This document shows, in pieces, positions 1 to 5,264 of a stretch of 10,143 bases of DNA. The stretch is from an uncultured Arenimonas sp. (lineage in GTDB: Bacteria; Pseudomonadota; Gammaproteobacteria; Xanthomonadales; Xanthomonadaceae), in assembly GCA_946885815.1 (NCBI GenBank), contig CAMPHE010000039.1, forward strand, positions 1-10,143, read 5' to 3'. How positions within the stretch are numbered: the stretch's first letter is position 1; each line of letters opens with the position of its first letter. Below the pieces are notes generated by a model that was given only the letters and a program-made list of their open reading frames with translations, was not told where the DNA came from and searched no databases. The position numbers and the translations under genes were made by a program.

Positions 1-790
1 CGCCGGGCATCGCCGTGGTCGCCACCGGCAGCGCCTGCGCGGCGTGGATCCGCAGGCGTTCGCCGGCGAGCACCGCTTCGGCGACCGGCCACGGATGGAA
101 GGCGCGCACCTTGTCGGCGAGCATTTTCGCCGGCAGCGTCCAGTCCAGGTGCGCCTCGCCCTTGTCGAGCTTGTGCGCGTAGGTGACGCCGTCGGCGGGC
201 TGCGGCTGCGGCGCCGGCAGGCTGCCTTCGCGCAGGCGCGCGAGGCCGTCGGCGAGCACCTGCGCGCCGAGTTCCGAGAGGCGGTCGTGCAGCGTGCCGC
301 CGGTATCCCCGGGCATGACCGGCGTGCGGAGTTCGAGCAGCACGGGCCCGGTGTCGAGGCCCTTTTCCATCTGCATCAGGCACACGCCGGTTTCGGTGTC
401 GCCGGCCTCGATCGCGCGCTGGATCGGCGCCGCGCCGCGCCAGCGCGGCAACAGCGACGCGTGCACGTTCCAGCACCCGAGCCGCGGAATGGACAGGACC
501 GCCTGCGGCAGGATCAGCCCGTAGGCGACGACGACCATCAGGTCGGGCTCGAGCGCCCGCAGCGGCTCGCGCGCCGCTTCGCTCTTCAGGCTGTCGGGCT
601 GGAACACCGGCAGCCCGCGCGCCAGCGCGGCGGTCTTCACCGGCGACGCGACGATCTGCTTGCCGCGCCCCGCCGGGCGGTCGGGCTGCGTCCAGACACC
701 GACGACCTCGGCGCCGCTCGCGAGCGCGGCCTGCAGGCACGGCACGGAAAACGCGGGGGTGCCCGCGAAGGCGATCCGCAGGGGCGCCAT
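1..790 (-). CDS. fmt: Methionyl-tRNA formyltransferase, 3' end cut off by the window edge
   Basis: Fmt formylates Met-tRNAfMet in the cytoplasm with 10-formyltetrahydrofolate, preparing the initiator tRNA. I translated the minus strand from ATG at 790-788, giving 263 codons that stay open to the edge; the family is usually about 310 residues, so roughly 45 C-terminal residues are missing. The N-terminus reads [15 protein letters not shown]. The formyltransferase active site is visible as N108 and H110 in [20 protein letters not shown], the signature following them, and D146 in KGLDTGPV. The C-terminal OB-fold region starts near [10 protein letters not shown] (204-213) and includes the conserved RAFHPWP (229-235). 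Its start overlaps the def stop by one base (TGATG), and no clear Shine-Dalgarno sequence precedes it, so translational coupling to def is likely. The identification is very secure. Confidence 0.97.
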   Translation of the reverse strand, partial: MAPLRIAFAGTPAFSVPCLQAALASGAEVVGVWTQPDRPAGRGKQIVASPVKTAALARGLPVFQPDSLKSEAAREPLRALEPDLMVVVAYGLILPQAVLSIPRLGCWNVHASLLPRWRGAAPIQRAIEAGDTETGVCLMQMEKGLDTGPVLLELRTPVMPGDTGGTLHDRLSELGAQVLADGLARLREGSLPAPQPQPADGVTYAHKLDKGEAHLDWTLPAKMLADKVRAFHPWPVAEAVLAGERLRIHAAQALPVATTAMPG

Positions 791-1299
791 CAGGCGGCGT
801 CGGAGCCGCGCGCGGCCTTGGCCAGCTTCTTGCGCACCTGTTCGCGCTTCAGCGGCGACAGGTAATCGACGAACACCTTGCCCGCGAGGTGGTCCATCTC
901 GTGCTGCACGCACACCGCGAGCAGGCCGTCGGCCTCGAGCTCGAAGGTCTCGCCGGTGCGGTCCTGCGCGCGGACGCGGATGCTGGCCGCACGGGTCACG
1001 TCGGCGTAGATGCCGGGCACCGACAGGCAGCCTTCCTGGTAGACCTGGTGGCCTTCGGCCGACAGGATCTCCGGGTTGATGAACACCATTGGCCGTGACC
1101 TGTCCTCGCTGACGTCAAGGACGAGCAGGCGGCGATGCACATCGACCTGGGTCGCCGCGAGGCCGATGCCGGGGGCGTCGTACATCGTCTCGAACATGTC
1201 GTCGACCAGGCGGGACAGTTCGGCGTCGAAGGTATCGACCGGCCTGGCGACGGTTCGCAGGCGCTTGTCGGGGAATTCAAGGATGGAGAGCTTGGCCAT
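790..1299 (-). CDS. def: Peptide deformylase
   Basis: Def removes the N-formyl group from nascent polypeptides and is a ribosome-associated, metal-dependent hydrolase. The 169-residue product has all three family motifs: motif 1 GIGLAATQ (44-51), motif 2 EGCLSVP (89-95, metal ligand C91) and motif 3 QHEMDHL (132-138, ligands H133 and H137, catalytic E134). Length is normal for the type I enzyme. I start at ATG 1299-1297, giving [15 protein letters not shown], which matches the usual N-terminus. An in-frame TTG at 1335 would add 12 atypical residues and lie only a few bases after the predicted transcription start. No strong Shine-Dalgarno is visible before the ATG. It is first in a def-fmt operon read leftwards, probably driven by the TATAAT box at 1350-1355. 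Confidence 0.97.
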   Translation of the reverse strand: MAKLSILEFPDKRLRTVARPVDTFDAELSRLVDDMFETMYDAPGIGLAATQVDVHRRLLVLDVSEDRSRPMVFINPEILSAEGHQVYQEGCLSVPGIYADVTRAASIRVRAQDRTGETFELEADGLLAVCVQHEMDHLAGKVFVDYLSPLKREQVRKKLAKAARGSDAA

Positions 1300-1349
1300 G
1301 GACGTGGAGATGGGGAAGGCGGTCGCGTACCGCAATGGGCCGGGGTCGG

Positions 1350-1355
1350 ATTATA
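1350..1355 (-). promoter_or_regulatory. Predicted -10 box of the def-fmt promoter
   Basis: On the minus strand this reads TATAAT, a consensus sigma70 -10 hexamer standing out in very GC-rich DNA. It lies about 50 bases before the def ATG, so a transcript would have a leader of roughly 45 bases. The context is CGGGCTATAAT. No convincing -35 is found at 16-18 bases; the nearest candidate is TGCCGG at a 19-base spacer, which is weak. The box forms one arm of an inverted repeat with the opposing -10 box at 1393-1398. Promoter assignment is prediction only. Confidence 0.55.
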
Positions 1356-1367
1356 GCCCGGCCCTGC

Positions 1368-1398
1368 TTGCAATCCGGCACGGGTTTCGGGCTATAGT
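1368..1398 (+). promoter_or_regulatory. Predicted promoter of the LysM-dprA direction
   Basis: A -35-like TTGCAA (1368-1373) and a -10-like TATAGT (1393-1398) are separated by 19 bases, ending about 38 bases before the LysM ATG. The -10 context CGGGCTATAGT copies that of the opposing def promoter. Spacing is longer than the optimal 17, so the -35 may be fortuitous or need an activator. This is prediction from sequence only. Confidence 0.45.
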
Positions 1399-1436
1399 CG
1401 CCCAACCTGTCCGGGGAAATCAGGTGGATAGCCGCC

Positions 1437-2546
1437 ATGTTTAATCGGCTTCTTGCAGTTGCCGCTGCCACGTTGTTCACGCTCGCGGGCGGCGTCATCG
1501 CCGCTGAACTCCGCGAGGGTCATCCGACCACCTATGTCGTCCAGAAGGGCGACACGCTCTGGGACATTGCCGGTCGCTTCCTCGGGAAGCCGTGGCTCTG
1601 GCCGGAGATCTGGCAGGCGAATCCGCAGGTCGAGAACCCGCACCTGATCTTCCCGGGTGACGTTCTCAGCCTCGCCTACCTCGATGGCGAGCCGCGGGTT
1701 TCGGCCATGCCGGGCCCCCGCGTCGCCGAAGCCGTCAACACCATTCCGCTGGCCGACATCGAGCCGTTCCTGAAGCAGTTCACCGTGGTCGACGACGTCG
1801 AGTCGCTGCCCTACGTGATCGGCCTCGAGGACGATCGCCTGCTGACCACCGCCGGCCAGCTCGTCTACGTGCGGGGCCTGTCGGGCGCGGCGCCGGGCAT
1901 GGTCGTCGACCTCGCCCGCCCGGTGAACCTGTTCGGCGGCGGCAAGGGTCGCCACCGTCCGGGCTTCTCCAGCCTCGATTTCCGCGGCGACCTCGGCCAC
2001 CGCCACTGGGTGCCGCCGGTCGAGATGCACGAGGCCACCGGCGAGAAGCTGGGCTACGAGCTGATGGTGCACACCACCGGCGAAGTCACGCAGATCCAGG
2101 GCGACATCGCCGTGGTGGCGCTGCGCAGCGAAGGCCGCGAGGTCCGCATCGGCGATCGCGTGCTGATGCCCGAGGCGCAGCCGTACGACCTGCAGTTCAT
2201 GCCGCGCGCGCCCGACGTGATTCCGCCGCACGGCCGCATCCTCGCGGTCGCCGACGGCATGACCGCCGGCCCGAAGGTCGTGATCGCGCTGAACGTCGGT
2301 GCGCGCGACGGCATCCGCAACGGCCACGTCTTCTCGCTCTGGCACGACGGCGAGGACAAGGACGACATGGTGCGCAACAAGATGCGGCTCATGGACGACG
2401 GCGGCAAGATCGACATGCCGGACGACTTCGTCGGCCACGCGATGGTGTTCCGCACGTTCGACAAGGTGAGCTACGCGCTGGTGATGAGCGGCATCCGCCC
2501 GGCCCGTCACTACGACGTCCTGAAACATCCGGACGCCACCCAGTAA
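1437..2546 (+). CDS. Exported LysM-domain protein, FlgT-like C-terminal region
   Basis: The 369-residue protein begins with a signal peptide (MFNRLLAVAAATLFTLAGGV, cleavage probably near residues 22-23). It is followed by one LysM domain at about 33-82 (YVVQKGDTLWDIAGRFLGKP through LIFPGDVLSLAYLDG), a fold that binds peptidoglycan N-acetylglucosamine, so it should act in the periplasm or cell wall. The remaining 280 residues have no catalytic motif I recognise. Segments such as GYELMV (206-211), VRIGDRVL (236-243) and NVGARDGIRNGHVFSL (286-301) resemble the beta-rich repeats in the C-terminal part of FlgT-type and other LysM proteins. A possible Shine-Dalgarno AGGTGG (1422-1427) precedes the ATG. 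Such a gene just upstream of dprA is common in xanthomonads and pseudomonads; its exact role is unknown. I infer an envelope structural or assembly role. Confidence 0.9.
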   Translation: MFNRLLAVAAATLFTLAGGVIAAELREGHPTTYVVQKGDTLWDIAGRFLGKPWLWPEIWQANPQVENPHLIFPGDVLSLAYLDGEPRVSAMPGPRVAEAVNTIPLADIEPFLKQFTVVDDVESLPYVIGLEDDRLLTTAGQLVYVRGLSGAAPGMVVDLARPVNLFGGGKGRHRPGFSSLDFRGDLGHRHWVPPVEMHEATGEKLGYELMVHTTGEVTQIQGDIAVVALRSEGREVRIGDRVLMPEAQPYDLQFMPRAPDVIPPHGRILAVADGMTAGPKVVIALNVGARDGIRNGHVFSLWHDGEDKDDMVRNKMRLMDDGGKIDMPDDFVGHAMVFRTFDKVSYALVMSGIRPARHYDVLKHPDATQ

Positions 2547-2557
2547 CGTTCTCCTAC

Positions 2558-2583
2558 ATCGCGGCGCCTCCGGGCGCCGCGAT
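2558..2583 (+). other. Perfect 11-bp hairpin with UCCG tetraloop between the LysM gene and dprA
   Basis: ATCGCGGCGCC (2558-2568) and GGCGCCGCGAT (2573-2583) are exact reverse complements around the loop TCCG. In RNA this is a C(UCCG)G loop of the exceptionally stable UNCG class. No T-run follows, so it does not meet the usual definition of an intrinsic terminator. It starts 11 bases after the LysM stop and ends 12 bases before the proposed TTG start of dprA. It could stabilise the upstream mRNA 3' end, attenuate readthrough, or limit ribosome access to dprA. Confidence 0.7.
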
Positions 2584-2595
2584 GCTGTCGGGGCC

Positions 2596-3735
2596 TTGGA
2601 ACCCGACGACGCCCTCTTCCTGCTGGCCCGCGCCCGCCTCCCCGATGCGGTGCTCCGCGCGCTGCTCGACGCCCACCGCGATCCGCTCGCCGCGCTGTCG
2701 GCCGCGCGCGGCGCCGGGCTCGGGCTGTCCCCCGAAGCCCGGCTGGCGCTGCGCACGCCCGACCTGCACCGTCTCGATACCGACCGCGCGTGGCTCGCCG
2801 GCGGCCGCCGGCGCGTGCTGGCGTGGCACGACCCCGATTACCCGCCGCTGCTGCGCCACGCCCCATCGCCACCGCCGGTGCTGTTCGTCGACGGCGACGC
2901 CGACGCGCTCTGGCATCCGCAGGTGGCGATCGTCGGCAGCCGCAACCCGACGCCCGCCGGCCGCGACCGCGCGCGGGCGTTCGCCGGCCGGTTCGCCGCC
3001 GCCGGCTGGATGGTCACCAGCGGGCTCGCCGCAGGCATCGACGCCGCGGCCCACGCCGGCGCACTCGACGTCGGACGCACGGTCGCGGTGGTCGGAACCG
3101 GGACCGACCGCTGTTACCCGCCGGCGAACGCGGGACTGCAGTCGCGCATCGCCGCGGCCGGCGCGGTCGTCAGCGAGCACCCGCCGGGCACGCCGGCGCT
3201 GGCGTCGCATTTCCCGACCCGCAACCGCATCGTCGCGGGAATGTCGCTGGGGACCGTGGTGATCGAAGCGGCGTTCCGCTCGGGGGCGCTGATCAGCGCG
3301 CGGCTGGCCGCCGAAGCCGGGCGCGACGTGTTCGCCGTGCCCGGCTCGCCCGACAACCCGCTGGCCCGCGGCTGCCACCGGCTGATCCGGGACGGGGCGA
3401 CGCTCGTGGAGCAGGCCGACGACGTCATCACCTCGCTGGCGCCGGTGGCCGAAGGCCTCGCATCGACGCTGCGCGGGCGGCTGCGATCGGCGTCCGGCGA
3501 CGGCGGCGAAGCGCCCCGGGTCCGCGCCGCGGCCGGCTCAGCCGGCGGACAGCCTGCGGACGACCCGGACCACAGCCGGTTGTGGTCCGCGCTCGGTTGC
3601 GACCCCACCCCTTTGGATGTCCTCGCGCGGCGGACAGGATTGACGGTACCGGCACTGTCCTCCATGCTGCTGCACATGGAGCTGGACGGACGCGTGGTCG
3701 TCGCCAACGGACGCTACGCCCGCCGCCGGCACTGA
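2596..3735 (+). CDS. dprA: DNA-processing protein DprA/Smf
   Basis: DprA binds incoming single-stranded DNA during natural transformation and loads RecA in the cytoplasm. The 379-residue product has an N-terminal helical region (1-65), a Rossmann-like DprA core (about 75-285) and a C-terminal winged helix (about 328-375, from [20 protein letters not shown]). Core signatures are [13 protein letters not shown] (110-122), [17 protein letters not shown] (141-157), [14 protein letters not shown] (165-178), [12 protein letters not shown] (206-217) and [14 protein letters not shown] (227-240). The linker at about 290-325 is a poorly conserved, Gly/Ala/Arg-rich stretch. The proposed start is TTG at 2596 ([15 protein letters not shown]); no in-frame ATG or GTG lies between the LysM stop and it, and the ATG at 2582 is out of frame. 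The Shine-Dalgarno is weak. The downstream neighbour smg follows after 37 bases. Confidence 0.95.
   Translation: MEPDDALFLLARARLPDAVLRALLDAHRDPLAALSAARGAGLGLSPEARLALRTPDLHRLDTDRAWLAGGRRRVLAWHDPDYPPLLRHAPSPPPVLFVDGDADALWHPQVAIVGSRNPTPAGRDRARAFAGRFAAAGWMVTSGLAAGIDAAAHAGALDVGRTVAVVGTGTDRCYPPANAGLQSRIAAAGAVVSEHPPGTPALASHFPTRNRIVAGMSLGTVVIEAAFRSGALISARLAAEAGRDVFAVPGSPDNPLARGCHRLIRDGATLVEQADDVITSLAPVAEGLASTLRGRLRSASGDGGEAPRVRAAAGSAGGQPADDPDHSRLWSALGCDPTPLDVLARRTGLTVPALSSMLLHMELDGRVVVANGRYARRRH
3566..3589 (+). other. Intragenic 9-bp inverted repeat in dprA
   Basis: CGGACCACA (3566-3574) and TGTGGTCCG (3581-3589) are perfect reverse complements around the 6-base loop GCCGGT. It lies in the linker just before the DprA winged-helix domain (encoding DHSRLWSA). 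No T-run follows on either strand. In DNA this GC-rich a 9-bp stem may be chance. Confidence 0.35.
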
Positions 3736-3772
3736 CCTTCCCATCGCGCCCCCCGGGCGCAGGCTGAGGGTA

Positions 3773-4246
3773 ATGAAAGAGACCATCCTCGACGTCCTGC
3801 TCTACCTGTTCGAACACTATTTCTACGACGACCCCGATGCGGTCCGGGATCGCGATTCGCTCCAGAACGGCCTGCTCCAGGCCGGCTTCAGCCCCGCCGA
3901 GATCAACAAGGCCTTCGACTGGCTCGACGAACTCGCCCGGCAACGGCCGGCGGTGGGCGTCGCCCGGCGCGAAGCGCCGGTGCGCGTGTACGTGGACTCC
4001 GAGCAGGACCGGCTCGACCTGGACTGCCGCGGCTTCCTGATGTTCCTGGAGCACACCGGCGTGATCGACGCCGACCAGCGCGAGCTGGTCGTCGATCGCG
4101 TGATGGCGCTCGACCAGGACGAGGTGGATGTCGACGACCTGAAATGGGTCGTGCTGATGGTGCTCTTCAACCAGCCCGGCTCCGAAGCGGCCTACGCGTG
4201 GATGGAGAGCCAGATGTTCGAGGACGAGCCCGAACCGGTGCACTGA
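3773..4246 (+). CDS. smg: Smg family protein (DUF494)
   Basis: The product is 157 residues, the same length as E. coli Smg, and begins [20 protein letters not shown], the characteristic N-terminus of the family. Other family stretches are [21 protein letters not shown] (about 35-55), the central [21 protein letters not shown] (about 81-100) and [21 protein letters not shown] (about 131-151). It is predicted soluble, helical and cytoplasmic. No biochemical function is established for the family as far as I know; the gene is typically next to dprA in proteobacteria, as here, which is the main basis for the name. GAGGG (3766-3770) lies very close to the ATG, so the ribosome probably also uses AGG at 3761-3763. 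The next gene starts 19 bases after its stop, so co-transcription is likely. Confidence 0.93.
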   Translation: MKETILDVLLYLFEHYFYDDPDAVRDRDSLQNGLLQAGFSPAEINKAFDWLDELARQRPAVGVARREAPVRVYVDSEQDRLDLDCRGFLMFLEHTGVIDADQRELVVDRVMALDQDEVDVDDLKWVVLMVLFNQPGSEAAYAWMESQMFEDEPEPVH

Positions 4247-4265
4247 CGGGCCGCGGGGAGCGCGG

Positions 4266-5099
4266 ATGAACGAGACCCTCTGGTATTACGTCGACCGCGC
4301 GCAGCAGCGCGTCGGGCCGGTCACCGCCGCCGATGTCGCCGCCGCATGGCGCGCGGGAGAAGCGACCGACGAGAGCCTCGTCTGGCACGAGGGGCTGGTC
4401 GAATGGGCGCCGCTGTCGGGCTTCCGCGCCCAGCTCGGGCTCGACGGGGGCGTCGCGCCGGAGCCGGAGCCGGCCCCCGCGATCGCCGCCGCTTCGCCGC
4501 TCCCGGCGCCGGCGCCCGGACCGGCCAGCGTCGTCGCGGCGGGCCCGAAGCCGCCGAAGTCGGGCAGCGGCTGCCTGGTCGTGGGCCTCCTGATCGGCGG
4601 ACTGCTGCTGCTCGGGGTCGCCGCCTTCGTCGTCGCGCTGGCCCTGCCGGCCTACAAGGATTACCAGGAACGGGTCGAGGAATCGTCCGGCGACGTGCCG
4701 GCGGTCGACGACACGGACGACGGTTTCGCGACCGGTGACGCGCCCGACGCCAGTGACGGCGGCGTGGGGCCGGCCGACGTCGGGGAGGTGGACCTGCACG
4801 CCGCGGTCGACGAAGCCCGGGCCCATCAGGTGGCGGTCGACGCGTTCGTCGCCAACACCGACCGCTGCCCCCGCGACGCGTCCGAAATCGCCCTGCCGGC
4901 GCCGTCGACTCCCGGGGTCGCGGCCGTGCGCGTCGGCGAGGCCCTGTCCCGGATGTGCACGATCGAGATCGAACTCGGGGGGCCGGGCGCCGGCGACCTG
5001 GCCGGCGAGACGATCGTGCTGAGCCGCGATTCCGGGGGCGACTGGTACTGCACGAGCGACCTCGCCGGCCGGGCCTCGCTGCCGGCCGACTGCCTCTGA
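4266..5099 (+). CDS. GYF_2-domain membrane protein with a pilin-like C-terminal domain
   Basis: This 277-residue protein of unknown function has four parts. Residues 5-58 form a GYF_2/DUF4339-type domain (LWYYVDRAQQRVGPVTAADV, then SLVWHEGLVEWAPLSGF), with the aromatic W-Y-Y start and W-x-x-x-x-x-x-W spacing typical of that family. Residues 63-100 are a Pro/Ala linker. Residues 103-128 form one transmembrane helix (CLVVGLLIGGLLLLGVAAF and following) running into ALALPAYKDYQERV (125-137), which closely resembles the end of a type IV pilin N-terminal helix. An acidic linker (142-174) leads to a C-terminal domain with four cysteines (C201, C231, C262, C276). The last pair, in DWYCTSDLAGRASLPADCL, resembles the pilin disulfide loop. 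No prepilin cleavage site (G|F with Glu5) is present, so I infer a cytoplasmic GYF domain and a periplasmic pilin-like head. The start has a good GGGGAG (4255-4260). Confidence 0.88.
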   Translation: MNETLWYYVDRAQQRVGPVTAADVAAAWRAGEATDESLVWHEGLVEWAPLSGFRAQLGLDGGVAPEPEPAPAIAAASPLPAPAPGPASVVAAGPKPPKSGSGCLVVGLLIGGLLLLGVAAFVVALALPAYKDYQERVEESSGDVPAVDDTDDGFATGDAPDASDGGVGPADVGEVDLHAAVDEARAHQVAVDAFVANTDRCPRDASEIALPAPSTPGVAAVRVGEALSRMCTIEIELGGPGAGDLAGETIVLSRDSGGDWYCTSDLAGRASLPADCL

Positions 5100-5147
5100 C
5101 GCCGGCCGCCGGCTGGCGCCGGTGCCCGGGGGCTCCGCCGGCGCGGC

Positions 5148-5178
5148 TTGACAGCCCGGCCCGTCGTGGGGATTCAAT
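5148..5178 (+). promoter_or_regulatory. Candidate topA promoter
   Basis: A perfect -35 hexamer TTGACA (5148-5153) is followed after 19 bases by TTCAAT (5173-5178), a 4-of-6 match to TATAAT inside an A/T-rich island that is rare in this sequence. Initiation would fall near 5185, about 80 bases before the topA ATG. That would place the hairpin at 5192-5214 in the topA leader. Other -10 registers (GATTCA at a 17-base spacer, CAATAA at 21) are possible. Prediction only. Confidence 0.45.
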
Positions 5179-5214
5179 AAAAAAAGACCCCGGCCCGCGA
5201 ATCCTTCGCGGGCC
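5179..5214 (-). terminator. Hairpin with T7 tract, terminator-shaped on the minus strand
   Basis: GGCCCGCGAA (5192-5201) and TTCGCGGGCC (5205-5214) form a perfect 10-bp stem with a 3-base loop. Seven A residues precede it on the plus strand (5179-5185), so on the minus strand the stem is followed, after GGGGTC, by TTTTTTT: a canonical intrinsic terminator for leftward transcription. Rightwards the sequence after the stem is GCGTCTTCTTGG, only a weak U-rich tract, so rightward termination is doubtful. AAGAC and GTCTT could extend the stem outside. No leftward gene ends here. The rest of the 5100-5264 gap holds only GC-rich imperfect repeats such as GCGCCGG (5116-5122) with CCGGCGC (5138-5144). 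Confidence 0.5.
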
Positions 5215-5264
5215 GCGTCTTCTTGGCGCCCCATTCACGCGCCCAGCGGAGCATCCCCCCGGCC

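Noticed and set aside
44..865. Plus-strand open frame across the fmt region
   Set aside because: The minus strand there encodes a clear Fmt with active-site residues; the plus-strand product is a compositional artefact.
1392..2756. 454-codon minus-strand open frame opposite the LysM gene
   Set aside because: It is antisense to a gene with signal peptide and LysM domain, is rich in Val/Ala/Arg/His, and has no family resemblance.
2582..3262. ATG at 2582 as a dprA start or separate gene
   Set aside because: It is out of frame with the DprA motifs; its product is Pro/Ser/Arg-rich shadow sequence. The TTG at 2596 gives the expected N-terminus.
5100..5147. GC-only repeats after the GYF gene as a terminator
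   Set aside because: Short arms (GCGCCGG/CCGGCGC) with a 15-base loop and no T-run are not distinguishable from composition.
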